Shown here piece after piece: positions 30,769 to 39,893 of a stretch of 42,657 bases of DNA (position 1 is its first letter; the number at the start of each line of letters is the position of its first letter). The stretch covers positions 1-42,657 of the forward strand of contig JAIOIU010000032.1 of NCBI GenBank assembly GCA_019912425.1, in the 5' to 3' direction. The notes under the pieces are model-generated. The model was not told the DNA's origin. It worked only from the letters and a program-made list of their open reading frames with translations, and ran no database searches. The translations under genes and the position numbers were made by a program. This DNA is from Candidatus Methylomirabilis tolerans (GTDB lineage: Bacteria > Methylomirabilota > Methylomirabilia > Methylomirabilales > Methylomirabilaceae).

Positions 30769-33345
30769 GTGGCGGATGAGAAGACGGTAGAAAGCACAGA
30801 GGAGATATCGGCCCCCGACACTGAGATGACCGAGGCCAAAATCGAGGTCCAGGCTCGGAAGGTGCCCGATACGATCCCGCTCCTGCCGGTGCGAGACGTG
30901 GTGATCTATCCCTTCATGATCTTACCTCTCTTTGTCGGTCGAGAGAAATCGGTTCGCGCGGTGGATGAATCGCTGTCGAGGGACCGTCTCATCTTGCTGG
31001 TGGCGCAACGGGATGCCGAGAAGGAGGATCCCGGCGCCGATGAGATTCATTCGGTCGGGACCGTGGCGATGATTATGCGGATGCTCAAGATGCCGGACGG
31101 GCGAGTCAAGGTGCTGGTTCAAGGTCTTTCTCGTGCCAAGGTGATCGGAGTTGAGCGGCGGGAACCCTACTTTGAGGCAAGGATCGCCGAAGTTCCCGAG
31201 ACGGATCTGGTGACGTCAACCGTTGAAGTGGAGGCCCTGATCCGTTCGGTTAAGGAGTTGGTGAGTAAGGGCGTGGCCCTCGGGAAGCAGATCTCCTCGG
31301 ATGTGGTGGTGATCATCAATAACCTCGATCATTCGGGCCGTCTGGCTGACCTTGTGGCCAGTCACTTGGATCTGAAGATGGAACAGGCCCAGGAGGTGCT
31401 GGAACTGTTCGATCCGACCCAGCGCCTGAAGAGGGTCAGTGAGCTGTTGAGTAAGGAGCTCGAGGTACTCGAGGTTCAGCATCGGATCCAGAGCCAGGCG
31501 CGGGAGGAGATGGATAAGACCCATCGGGAGTACTACCTCCGGGAGCAGTTGAAGGCCATTCAAAAGGAGCTGGGCGAGACCGATGACCGAAGTCAGGAAC
31601 TGCGGGAGTTGGAGCAGAAAATTCAGAAGGCCAAGATGCCGACAGCGGTCGAATCCGAAGCGAAGACGCAGTTGGGGCGGCTCAGCCGGATGCACCCCGA
31701 CGCGGCGGAGGCCTCTGTTATCCGAACTTATCTTGACTGGTTGATCGAGCTGCCTTGGAGTCGGCCGACCAAGGACAAGCTATCGATCAAGCAGGCCTCG
31801 AAGGTCCTCAACGAGGACCACTACGACCTTGAAAAGGTGAAGGAGCGGATCCTCGAATACTTGGCTGTTCGCAAGCTGAAAAAGAAGATGAAGGGACCGA
31901 TCCTCTGCTTTGTCGGCCCGCCGGGGGTCGGGAAAACCTCCCTTGGTCGCTCCATCGCCCGCGCTATGGGGCGCAAGTTCGCCCGGATCTCGCTGGGAGG
32001 CGTTCGTGATGAGGCCGAGATTCGCGGCCATCGGCGGACATACATTGGGGCGCTGCCCGGTCGCATCATCCAGGGGATCAAGCAGACCGGATCGAATAAT
32101 CCCGTCTTCATGATCGACGAGGTAGACAAGGTCGGGACCGATTTTCGGGGCGATCCTTCCTCAGCCCTGCTGGAGGTGCTGGACCCGGAGCAGAACTATA
32201 GCTTCAGCGACCATTACCTCGGCGTCCCTTTTGATCTCTCCAATGTCATGTTCATTTGTACGGCCAACCTCGCCGACCCGATCATCTCAGCGCTACGCGA
32301 TCGGCTGGAGATCATCGATATCTCCGGGTACACCGAGGAGGAGAAACTGTATATCGCCAAGCGCTATCTGGTTCCCCGACAGTACCGGGAACACGGAATC
32401 GATGAGAAGCGCCTGCTGTTCACTGATGAGGCGATCCTGAAGATGATCAACGAATATACCCGGGAGGCCGGGCTCCGGAGTCTGGAGCGTGAGATAGCCA
32501 CCATCTGCCGGAAGGTGGCCCGCCTTGTGGCGGAAGGACAAAAGGGGCAGACCAAGGTCACTGCGGCGGCCCTGCAGCGGTTCCTGGGCGCGCCGAAGTT
32601 TCTGACTGACCCAGAACAGGAGGCCGACGAGATCGGTGTTGCCACGGGCCTCGCGTGGACGCAGACAGGCGGGGACATTATCTACATCGAGTGCAGCATC
32701 CTGCGCGGGAAGGGCAGTCTTTCTCTCACGGGGCATCTGGGTGAGGTGATGAAAGAGTCGGCCCAGGCCGCCCTGAGTTACGCTCGCTCGCGGGCTGCCG
32801 ATCTGGGAATCAAGGATGAATTTTTTACTAAGCATGACATCCATATCCACGTCCCGGCCGGAGCGATCCCAAAGGATGGTCCATCGGCCGGTATCACGAT
32901 GGCCGTCGCGCTGCTGTCCGCCCTGACCAAGGTTCCCGTGAGGAGGGACGTCGCAATGACCGGTGAGGTGACCCTGCGCGGTAAGGTGCTGCCGATCGGC
33001 GGGATCAAGGAAAAGGCCCTGGCGGCACGGCGAATGGGGATCCATACGGTAGTCGTTCCGGCCCGCAACGACAAGGATGTCAAAGAGCTTCCTGCGAATG
33101 TCAAGCGGGGCATGGAGTTCGTGTTCGTGGATCATATGGACCAGGTACTCGACATCGCCCTGACCAAACGGACACGGGCTAAGCGTCGCTTCGGAGTGGC
33201 TCTCAGCGCCAAGCGTGGGACGACTCCTTCGACCAGACTCGGGACAGGCCCTCTTCGACCTGGCTCAGGACGGGCTTCGACTGGACACAGAGCATACTCG
33301 CCGAAGCATCCGCACCCCGTGGTCCATGCACAAGGGACTTCATAA
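30769..33345 (+). CDS. lon: ATP-dependent protease Lon, with an extended C-terminus
   Basis: 858 residues, about 45 more than usual. N-terminal LAN domain ([26 protein letters not shown]), AAA+ module with Walker [10 protein letters not shown] (from about 383) and Walker [12 protein letters not shown], and the protease domain with KDGPSAGI (catalytic Ser706) and [10 protein letters not shown] (catalytic Lys749). Degrades damaged and regulatory proteins in the cytosol. The start GTG at 30769 is preceded by AAAGGAG. The tail after about residue 810 is low-complexity and derives from a tandem repeat (33227-33284); it is probably not functional. Confidence 0.95.
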   Translation: MADEKTVESTEEISAPDTEMTEAKIEVQARKVPDTIPLLPVRDVVIYPFMILPLFVGREKSVRAVDESLSRDRLILLVAQRDAEKEDPGADEIHSVGTVAMIMRMLKMPDGRVKVLVQGLSRAKVIGVERREPYFEARIAEVPETDLVTSTVEVEALIRSVKELVSKGVALGKQISSDVVVIINNLDHSGRLADLVASHLDLKMEQAQEVLELFDPTQRLKRVSELLSKELEVLEVQHRIQSQAREEMDKTHREYYLREQLKAIQKELGETDDRSQELRELEQKIQKAKMPTAVESEAKTQLGRLSRMHPDAAEASVIRTYLDWLIELPWSRPTKDKLSIKQASKVLNEDHYDLEKVKERILEYLAVRKLKKKMKGPILCFVGPPGVGKTSLGRSIARAMGRKFARISLGGVRDEAEIRGHRRTYIGALPGRIIQGIKQTGSNNPVFMIDEVDKVGTDFRGDPSSALLEVLDPEQNYSFSDHYLGVPFDLSNVMFICTANLADPIISALRDRLEIIDISGYTEEEKLYIAKRYLVPRQYREHGIDEKRLLFTDEAILKMINEYTREAGLRSLEREIATICRKVARLVAEGQKGQTKVTAAALQRFLGAPKFLTDPEQEADEIGVATGLAWTQTGGDIIYIECSILRGKGSLSLTGHLGEVMKESAQAALSYARSRAADLGIKDEFFTKHDIHIHVPAGAIPKDGPSAGITMAVALLSALTKVPVRRDVAMTGEVTLRGKVLPIGGIKEKALAARRMGIHTVVVPARNDKDVKELPANVKRGMEFVFVDHMDQVLDIALTKRTRAKRRFGVALSAKRGTTPSTRLGTGPLRPGSGRASTGHRAYSPKHPHPVVHAQGTS
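33227..33284 (+). repeat. Tandem CTTCGAC...GGAC repeat inside the lon 3' end
   Basis: Two 23-base copies (33227-33249 and 33253-33275), each CTTCGACC plus CTCxGGAC plus GGC at conserved places, and a partial third (33275-33284). This word is a common intergenic repeat in bacteria; here it codes the last residues of Lon. Confidence 0.7.
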
Positions 33346-33347
33346 TC

Positions 33348-35012
33348 ATGCCTAACGACCGAACGGTCCGGATCGTCCCCCTGGGAGGTCTGGGGGAGAT
33401 CGGATTGAACATGATGGTCATCGAAACAGCCGATGACCTGCTGGTGATCGATGCCGGGTTGATGTTCCCGGACGAGGAGATGTTCGGGATCGACCACGTC
33501 ATCCCGGACATGCGCTATCTGCTCACGCATCGGGAGAAGATACGGGCAGTGCTGCTCACGCACGGCCATGAGGATCATACCGGCGCACTCCCTCATCTGC
33601 TGAGCGAGATCAAGGTTCCAGTCTATGGCACGCGCCTCTCGCTGGGGCTAGCGGCGGAAAAATTGAAGGAAGCGAATCTCCTATCCGATGTCGACCTTAA
33701 GGCCGTTCGCCCCCACGATCGCCTGCAGTTCGGCCTCTTCGAGGTTGAGTTCCTTCAGGTCTGCCACAGTATTCCCGACGGCGTAGCGCTTGCCATCAGG
33801 ACCCCCGGTGGCATGATTGTGCATACCGGCGATTTCAAATTCGATCAGAGTCCGGTGGATGTCCAACTTACCGATTACCGGCGGCTTGCTGAACTTGGGG
33901 ATGATGGTGTATTGGCCCTCCTCTCGGATAGTACGAATGCGGGCCGAGATGGATTCACGCCTTCGGAGCAGGTGGTGGGACAGGCGTTCGATACAATCTT
34001 TCGGGAGGCCCGGGGGCGTGTGATCGTAGCCTGCTTTGCCTCAAACATCCATCGCGTCCAACAGATCCTGGATGCGGCGGCAACCATGGAAAAGCGGGTG
34101 GCGGTGTGCGGGAAGAGCATGGTGGCCAACACGCGGATCGCCGCGGAGTTGGGGCGCCTCCGGATTCCTGATAATACGCTCGTCGGCCTGGATGAGTTGG
34201 AGCGTCTTCCGGTTGCCAAACGGGTGATTGTGACTACCGGGAGCCAGGGCGAGCCGCTCTCCGCTATCGCCAGAATGGCTGCTGCCGAGCATAAACAGGT
34301 TCAGGTGTCGCCAGGCGATACTGTTATTTTTTCAGCGCGCGTCATCCCCGGTAACGAAAAATCGATCGCTCGAACGATTAATGGTCTCTACCGACAAGGG
34401 GCCCGTGTCATCACCGAGGAGGCAGCGGTGGTCCATGTCTCGGGACATGCCAGCCGGGAAGAGCTGAAGCTGATGCTGAATCTGACCCGCCCCACCTTCT
34501 TTGTGCCGATTCACGGAGAGTACCGCCACCTGCATCTGCATGCTCACCTCGCACGAGAGGTTGGGGTACCGGAGGCCCGGACTCTTGTGATCGAGGACGG
34601 CGATATTCTGGAATTTGATGGCGGCAGTGCACAGGTTGTCGGCAGGGCGCCTGTCGGTCGGATCTTTGTCGACGGGAAGGGGATCGGAGATGTTGGAGAT
34701 GCCGTCATTCGCGATCGACAACGATTAGCGCAGGAGGGGGTTGTGGCCGTAGTCCTTGCCGTAGATCAACAGTGCGGCAAATTAATGGCGGGACCCCGGA
34801 TCGTCTGTAGCGGGTTCGTCCGTGCACAGGATTCAAAGGTCCTTGCGGATAGTATGAAAATCCTGGTTTGCTCCGTATTGGAAAGCGCCTCCGAAGAGGA
34901 TCGGACCGATCTGCGTCTCATGGAGCAGCGCATCAAGACGGCGGTCAAAAAGCAGTTGCAAAAGGAGATCGAGCGACGGCCTATGATCCTGCCGGTGATC
35001 ATGGAGGTGTAA
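33348..35012 (+). CDS. rnj: Ribonuclease J
   Basis: 554 residues. Metallo-beta-lactamase/beta-CASP RNase with 5'-to-3' exo- and endonuclease activity, central to mRNA decay and rRNA maturation. Zinc site HGHEDHTG (72-79), HTGDFKFD around 160, and beta-CASP/C-terminal histidine motifs VSGHASREEL and PIHGEYRHLHLH. Complete length. It begins two bases after lon ends and 16 bases before ftsK, so lon, rnj and ftsK appear to be one operon. Its presence suggests an RNA-decay style like that of Gram-positives and alphaproteobacteria. Confidence 0.93.
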   Translation: MPNDRTVRIVPLGGLGEIGLNMMVIETADDLLVIDAGLMFPDEEMFGIDHVIPDMRYLLTHREKIRAVLLTHGHEDHTGALPHLLSEIKVPVYGTRLSLGLAAEKLKEANLLSDVDLKAVRPHDRLQFGLFEVEFLQVCHSIPDGVALAIRTPGGMIVHTGDFKFDQSPVDVQLTDYRRLAELGDDGVLALLSDSTNAGRDGFTPSEQVVGQAFDTIFREARGRVIVACFASNIHRVQQILDAAATMEKRVAVCGKSMVANTRIAAELGRLRIPDNTLVGLDELERLPVAKRVIVTTGSQGEPLSAIARMAAAEHKQVQVSPGDTVIFSARVIPGNEKSIARTINGLYRQGARVITEEAAVVHVSGHASREELKLMLNLTRPTFFVPIHGEYRHLHLHAHLAREVGVPEARTLVIEDGDILEFDGGSAQVVGRAPVGRIFVDGKGIGDVGDAVIRDRQRLAQEGVVAVVLAVDQQCGKLMAGPRIVCSGFVRAQDSKVLADSMKILVCSVLESASEEDRTDLRLMEQRIKTAVKKQLQKEIERRPMILPVIMEV

Positions 35013-35028
35013 CGGAGGGAGGCGGTCG

Positions 35029-37290
35029 ATGGCGACTGAAGGTATGCCTGAGCCGATAGTGACCCAAAGGGGGCCGCGTGGAGGAGATCGATCGCCGGGA
35101 GTCCAGATTCTCACCCATCCCAAGACTCACGAGGTATTGGGCATCCTTGGGATCGCCGTCGCCCTCTTCTTGTTGGCAAGTCTGTTGTCCTATGATTCCC
35201 TTGATCCCTCGTTCTTTAACTCCGGAGGCGGCCCCGGACATCAGGTACACAACTATGGGGGGCGATGGGGAGCGGAACTTGCCGGTGATCTTCTGGAGTT
35301 GTTGGGTGTCGGCGCGCTGGCCTTACCATTCTTCCTGGTCCTGTTGAGTTGGAGGTTTCTCAGTGCGAAGACTACCTCCTTTATCATCTGGAAGCTGGTA
35401 GGGTGCATTCTGTTCCTCCTGAGCCTGGGGCTCCTGGCCCAACTCTTCGCCAGGGCGGGGCTGCCTGTCGGTCGAGTCTGGGAACGTCCTGGGGGCTTTG
35501 TCGGCGCAGAGTTGCACCGGACCTTCAGTCCGTTAGTGGGTCGCGTAGGCCTGCCGCTCTTGGGACTGACGACCCTTGTTCTTGGCCTGGCGTGCCTGAG
35601 CAGCCGTCCGCTTGCGAGCCTCTCCTTCGGGTATCGGGGTGTGATCGAGCGGGTAGCGGCTCGCATAAAGGAACGGCGGGCGAAAAAGGCGCAGTTGCCG
35701 GGTCGAATCAGGCCGCCCTATACTCCTCCCGCCGAGGAAGAACCTCGGATCGAGAGCCGATCGTTTCCCATGCTGACAGAGCCTGCTTCTGGGGTGGCCA
35801 CAGCAGAGCCTAAAGCGTCCGCGGTCGATCCCCCTCCACAGCCGTCCTTTCCCTTTGCGATTCCGAAAGAGGGTTTTCAGACCCCGCCGCTCTCGTTGCT
35901 TGATCTGCCGGCAGGGGCGGAGAGCGGACTCTCCGATGATGAGCGGGAGGCGAACGCGCAGATCATCGAGCGTAAGCTGCTGGACTTCGGGGTTGAGGGA
36001 AGAGTCACGCAGGCGCAGCCCGGGCCTGTCATTACCCGATATGAGATCGAGCCTGGACCCGGAATCAAGATCAACCGGATTGTTGCTTTGGCTGACGATC
36101 TGGCGTTGGCCCTGCGGGCGCTGAGCGTGCGCGTCGTGGCGCCGATTCCCGGGAAGGCGGTTGTCGGCGTGGAGATCCCGAACCGCCGTCGTGTTGTGGT
36201 GCACCTGCGCGAGGTGCTCGCATCCAAGGCCTTTGAGGGATCCGCTGCACACCTGCCCCTCGCTTTAGGGAAGGACATCGCCGGCGACTCCTATGTGGTC
36301 GATCTGGGCCAGATGCCACACCTGCTCATCGCCGGGGCGACAGGGTCGGGCAAAAGTGTCTGCCTCAATGCCCTGATTGTCAGCCTGCTGTACAAGGCCA
36401 CAGCAGAAAGCATCCGTCTGCTGCTGATCGATCCGAAGCGGGTAGAACTCTCCGTCTATGAAGGGATTCCGCATCTGGCTGAGCGCGTCGTATGTGATCC
36501 GAAGGAGGCGGCGAAACGGCTTCAACGCCTTGTGATCCACATGGAAGGGCGATACAAACTGTTCGCGCGGCTCGGGGCCAGAAATATTGCCAGCTATAAC
36601 CGGCTGATCCACAACGCCAGGCGGGAAGGAGGAGGCGAGGTCTTTCAACCGCTTCCCTATCTGGTGGTGGTCATCGACGAACTGGCCGATCTGATGTTGA
36701 CCGCTGCCGCAGACGTCGAGCGAGCCATCGCCAGGCTGGCGCAGATGGCGCGTGCGGTAGGCATCCATTTAATCGTGGCGACGCAACGTCCTTCGGTGGA
36801 TGTGATTACCGGGATTATCAAAGCCAATTTCCCGGCCAGGCTCGCATTTCAGGTCTCCTCTAAGGTCGATTCCAGGACGATCCTCGACATGAACGGCGCC
36901 GAGCAACTGTTGGGCGATGGCGATATGCTGTTCGTTCCGCCTGCAAGCTCAAAGCCGCACCGGATTCACGGATCGTTCGTGTCCGATATCGAGATTAAGC
37001 GTATTGTCGATTTTCTGAAAGCGCAGGGAAAGGCCGAGGAGTTTCCATGGTCGCTGCTACCAGCTGAGGAGGAGCAGGAACCGTCAGGGAATGAAGATGA
37101 TGAGTTGTATCAACAGGCGGTCGACCTTGTCGTCGCGACACGTCAGGCGTCGATCTCCCTGATTCAGCGGCGACTCAGGATTGGGTTCAACCGGGCGGCA
37201 CGGATGATCGAGCGGATGGAGTACGAACGGATCGTCAGTCGCACTGAAGGCGGCGGGCGGGAGGTCCTCGTTGAACAACGGAATCCATAG
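35029..37290 (+). CDS. ftsK: DNA translocase FtsK/SpoIIIE
   Basis: 753 residues. Four N-terminal membrane helices (about 30-190, e.g. VLGILGIAVALFLLASLLSY, LWSRFLS... region, LVGCILFLLSLGLLAQLF), a proline-rich linker (about 225-290), then the alpha/beta motor with ITRYEIEPGPGIKINRI, Walker A GATGSGKS (about 436-443), Walker B VVVIDELADLM (about 547-557) and IVATQRPSVDVITGIIKANFPAR, and a winged-helix gamma domain (about 690-750, QASISLIQRRLRIGFNRAARMIERME) for KOPS recognition. Drives chromosome dimer resolution at the septum. The lolA start lies 20 bases after it. Confidence 0.94.
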   Translation: MATEGMPEPIVTQRGPRGGDRSPGVQILTHPKTHEVLGILGIAVALFLLASLLSYDSLDPSFFNSGGGPGHQVHNYGGRWGAELAGDLLELLGVGALALPFFLVLLSWRFLSAKTTSFIIWKLVGCILFLLSLGLLAQLFARAGLPVGRVWERPGGFVGAELHRTFSPLVGRVGLPLLGLTTLVLGLACLSSRPLASLSFGYRGVIERVAARIKERRAKKAQLPGRIRPPYTPPAEEEPRIESRSFPMLTEPASGVATAEPKASAVDPPPQPSFPFAIPKEGFQTPPLSLLDLPAGAESGLSDDEREANAQIIERKLLDFGVEGRVTQAQPGPVITRYEIEPGPGIKINRIVALADDLALALRALSVRVVAPIPGKAVVGVEIPNRRRVVVHLREVLASKAFEGSAAHLPLALGKDIAGDSYVVDLGQMPHLLIAGATGSGKSVCLNALIVSLLYKATAESIRLLLIDPKRVELSVYEGIPHLAERVVCDPKEAAKRLQRLVIHMEGRYKLFARLGARNIASYNRLIHNARREGGGEVFQPLPYLVVVIDELADLMLTAAADVERAIARLAQMARAVGIHLIVATQRPSVDVITGIIKANFPARLAFQVSSKVDSRTILDMNGAEQLLGDGDMLFVPPASSKPHRIHGSFVSDIEIKRIVDFLKAQGKAEEFPWSLLPAEEEQEPSGNEDDELYQQAVDLVVATRQASISLIQRRLRIGFNRAARMIERMEYERIVSRTEGGGREVLVEQRNP

Positions 37291-37295
37291 CTACG

Positions 37296-37324
37296 GTGCG
37301 AGGTGCGTAATGCGTAGTACGAAG
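37296..37324. repeat. GTGCG-type repeat forming the lolA start
   Basis: The run beginning GTGCGAGGTGCGTAATGCG and ending in ACGAAG resembles the elements at 13105-13133 and 22429-22457 (minus strand). Here it supplies the ribosome site (GAGGTG), the ATG at 37310 and the first four codons of lolA. Confidence 0.45.
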
Positions 37325-38047
37325 CGCGGGATATCGGGCGTGGTCTTGGTCCTGCTGGGTGTCATTGTGTTAGGCGGTTTATCCCAGGCGGCAACGGACC
37401 CTACACCCCACACCCCACACCCTACATCCGTTCCTGTGTCCGCGTTGACCGCCGATGAGGTGGCCGATAAGGTCCAGGCAACCTACCAGGGGTTCGCGGA
37501 CCTCCAGGGAACCTTCCTCCAGCGTGCGACGAATAAACTGAGCGGGATGACGCAAGAGGCATCAGGCCGGCTCTTCCTCAAGTGGCCCGGGAGGATGCGC
37601 TGGGAGTATGAGAAGCCGGAATCGAGACTATTCTTGATCGATGGCAAGACCCTCTGGAGCTATAGCCCATCCGAGCGACAAGCCATGGCGCAAGATGTGA
37701 GCGGCGCACTCACGACGGGCCCCATTGGGATCCTATTTGGGATGAGTAGCCTCCGACGAGACTTTCAGGTCCGACCTATCGTTCACGCGGGGACTAAGGA
37801 CGGTCTTGAGTATCTCCTGGAGCTGACTCCCAAAGGGAAGGATCTGTCCTTTAAGCGGGTGATCCTGGGGGTGGATCGGGAAAGCTTTTTTATCCAGCGA
37901 CTGACGGTTTTTGATCTGTATGGAAACACGACGATGGTCGAGTTGTCCAAGCAGAAGATCAACGGCGGGCTGAAGGACGAACTGTTTCAATTCTCGCCCC
38001 CGCCTGGAACGGATGTGGTGGCCCCTCTAAGGCCTGCCGTTCCATAA
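37310..38047 (+). CDS. lolA: LolA outer-membrane lipoprotein carrier protein
   Basis: 245 residues. Signal peptide MRSTKRGISGVVLVLLGVIVLGGLSQAA; mature protein of the LolA fold (VQATYQGFADLQGTFLQRATNK, GRLFLKWPGRMRWEYEKPE, LFLIDGKTLWSYSPSERQ, KRVILGVDRESFFIQRLTVFDLYGNTTMVELSKQKINGGL). Carries lipoproteins across the periplasm from LolCDE to LolB. The frame opens further upstream, but ATG 37310 with GAGGTG four bases away and a proper signal peptide is chosen. The linker DPTPHTPHPTSV just after the signal peptide is coded by a repeat (37398-37426), so it is likely an insertion. Confidence 0.88.
   Translation: MRSTKRGISGVVLVLLGVIVLGGLSQAATDPTPHTPHPTSVPVSALTADEVADKVQATYQGFADLQGTFLQRATNKLSGMTQEASGRLFLKWPGRMRWEYEKPESRLFLIDGKTLWSYSPSERQAMAQDVSGALTTGPIGILFGMSSLRRDFQVRPIVHAGTKDGLEYLLELTPKGKDLSFKRVILGVDRESFFIQRLTVFDLYGNTTMVELSKQKINGGLKDELFQFSPPPGTDVVAPLRPAVP
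37398..37426 (+). repeat. CCCTACACCC-type repeat inside lolA
   Basis: The segment repeats the word ACCCTACACC or CCCCACACCC three to four times and is the same element as at 9563-9632. It codes the Pro/His/Thr-rich linker of LolA. Confidence 0.5.
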
Positions 38048-38065
38048 GCCAAAAGGAGATTATGC

Positions 38066-38557
38066 ATGGCCAGTGAGGCATCCTTTGATATTAGTTCGAT
38101 AGTCGATCTGCAGGAGGTAGATAATGCCGTCCAGCAGGTGATGAAAGAGATCCAGCAGCGGTTCGATTTCAAGGGGACAGCCTGTCGAGTCACGCGGGAC
38201 GAGCAAGGCCTCCTGCTCTACGCCGACGACACCTATAAGCTCAAGGCGGTGGTGGACCTGTTGGAAGCGAAGCTGGTGCGGCGAAAGGTATCTCTGAAGG
38301 CCCTTGTATACGAAACTCCTGAGTCGGCGGCCAAAGGAACCGTTCGGCAGCGCACAACGCTGCAGCAGGGTATCTCCGCCGACAAAGCGAAAGAGATTAC
38401 CAGGGTGATCAGGGGGCTCGGTTTTAAGGTAACTACGCAGATCCAGGGCGACCAGATACGGGTCTCGGCGAAAAGTAAAGACGATCTGCAGGCCGTCATG
38501 CAAGCGCTCCGAGCGCACGATTTCGGTATCGACCTGCAGTTCGGCAACTATCGGTAA
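38066..38557 (+). CDS. yajQ: YajQ-family nucleotide (cyclic-di-GMP)-binding protein
   Basis: 163 residues, complete. Starts ASEASFDISSIVDLQEVDNAV and contains RFDFKG, typical of the UPF0234/YajQ family of two ferredoxin-like domains; the second half includes GISADKAKEITRVIRGLGFKVTTQIQGDQIRVSAKSKDDLQ. Xanthomonas homologues bind c-di-GMP and control transcription; others bind RNA or ATP. AAAAGGAG precedes the ATG at 38066. The next gene encodes a diguanylate-cyclase-type protein, so a signalling link is plausible. Confidence 0.9.
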   Translation: MASEASFDISSIVDLQEVDNAVQQVMKEIQQRFDFKGTACRVTRDEQGLLLYADDTYKLKAVVDLLEAKLVRRKVSLKALVYETPESAAKGTVRQRTTLQQGISADKAKEITRVIRGLGFKVTTQIQGDQIRVSAKSKDDLQAVMQALRAHDFGIDLQFGNYR

Positions 38558-38638
38558 CGCGAATGCCTGATTCCACATTTCCCTTACTCAGCAAACGATA
38601 TCGTTCGACATTCACAATATCAAGAGGTTGCTCCGGCC

Positions 38639-39865
38639 TTGAGTAACAGTAAACCTGAACGCTATGAAGATGAGAGCCAAACAGTCCTGATTGTCGAGGA
38701 CGGTACCGGCTCAGTCCTCAAGCTTCGTGAACTGCTCACGCATCGAGGGTTCTTCGTCTTGCAAGCCTCATCCAGGCAGGAGGCGCTGGATGCCATTGCC
38801 GCCGGCTGTATTGAGTTGGTAGTCTTGGATATCGGATCATACGTCTCGCTGCAGCAGCGGGCTGACCGCCTTGCGGCGGTCAATCGGTTGACCAGAGTCA
38901 TCGGCGCCTCATTCGATCTCAGCGAGGTCTATCACACTTTTGTCACAGAGGTGAGACGCCTCGTTCATTACGACCGGATCGGACTCGTCTTGTGGGATGA
39001 CTCAGACCACGAATTCAAGCCGCTCCGGATGACCACTGATCAGCCTATTACTGAGGAACTTGAGCATGTCTGTGCGCTGGACGGGAGAACCGGTCTCGAA
39101 TGGGTTATGCGCCAACGACACCCATTTATCGAGCATGATCTGGCGGAATCGAGGCAATTTGTAGAGGACGAGGCGCTGCTTAAGGTAGGGATCCGATCTT
39201 CTGTTCGCCTCCCTCTCATTGCGAATGGGGAAGCGATCGGCGTCGTCTGTCTCGACAGCACCACGCCCTTCCGTTATGGAGAGCAGGAACTTGAGATCCT
39301 GGTACCTCTGAGTGAGCAGTTGGCTATCGCGATCGAGCATGGACGCCTGTTTCAAGAGATTAACAGGTTGGCCATGACCGATGAGTTGACGGGCCTCTTT
39401 AACCATCGCTACTTCTATCAGCAACTCGAACAGGAGCTCAGACGAACCAGACGCTACGGTCATCCGCTCTCGCTGATCATGTTGGATATCGATCTCTTCA
39501 AGCAGTATAACGACCTCAACGGTCACCTGGCCGGTGACGAGGCCCTTCGTCGCATTGCTGCCCTGGTGAGAAACAGCACACGAGGCGTTGACATCGTTGC
39601 GCGATACGGAGGGGACGAGATCGGCATTATCCTTCCGGAAACCGATTTGCGGCAGGCCTGGGTACAGGCGGAACGAATCCGCTTTGCGATGGAGCACGAT
39701 ACGTTGGGTGGGGAAAAAGCGTCTGACGGCCAGAGGCTCACCGTGAGCCTCGGCGTTGCCTGTCTCGAACCGGATATGCGCCAGGGTGAAGATCTGGTAC
39801 GGGCGGCGGATACGGCACTCTATCGCTCCAAAGCCGCGGGTGGCAACCAGACCTTCGTTGTCTGA
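38639..39865 (+). CDS. Truncated receiver / GAF / GGDEF diguanylate cyclase
   Basis: 408 residues. Residues about 13-72 look like the first half of a response-regulator receiver: TVLIVEDG (acidic pocket), then VVLDIG with the phospho-Asp, but the following beta4/beta5 with Ser/Thr and Lys is missing. A GAF domain (about 100-240) and a GGDEF domain (about 245-405) follow. The active site is GGDEI (324-328), intact, and the inhibitory I-site RGVD (315-318) lies five residues before it, so c-di-GMP feedback control is likely. Start is TTG at 38639, after AAGAGG. It adjoins yajQ, a c-di-GMP-binding protein family. Confidence 0.85.
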   Translation: MSNSKPERYEDESQTVLIVEDGTGSVLKLRELLTHRGFFVLQASSRQEALDAIAAGCIELVVLDIGSYVSLQQRADRLAAVNRLTRVIGASFDLSEVYHTFVTEVRRLVHYDRIGLVLWDDSDHEFKPLRMTTDQPITEELEHVCALDGRTGLEWVMRQRHPFIEHDLAESRQFVEDEALLKVGIRSSVRLPLIANGEAIGVVCLDSTTPFRYGEQELEILVPLSEQLAIAIEHGRLFQEINRLAMTDELTGLFNHRYFYQQLEQELRRTRRYGHPLSLIMLDIDLFKQYNDLNGHLAGDEALRRIAALVRNSTRGVDIVARYGGDEIGIILPETDLRQAWVQAERIRFAMEHDTLGGEKASDGQRLTVSLGVACLEPDMRQGEDLVRAADTALYRSKAAGGNQTFVV

Positions 39866-39893
39866 ACTATTCAATTGTCAGGAGGATCCTGCT

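Noticed and set aside
31216-31695. 159-residue minus-strand frame opposite lon
   Set aside because: Shadow of the leucine/glutamate-rich Lon coding sequence with no independent signals.
39756-39893. Upstream extension of cinA inside the GGDEF gene
   Set aside because: The GTG at 39894 has an AGGAGG at ideal distance and gives the family N-terminus.
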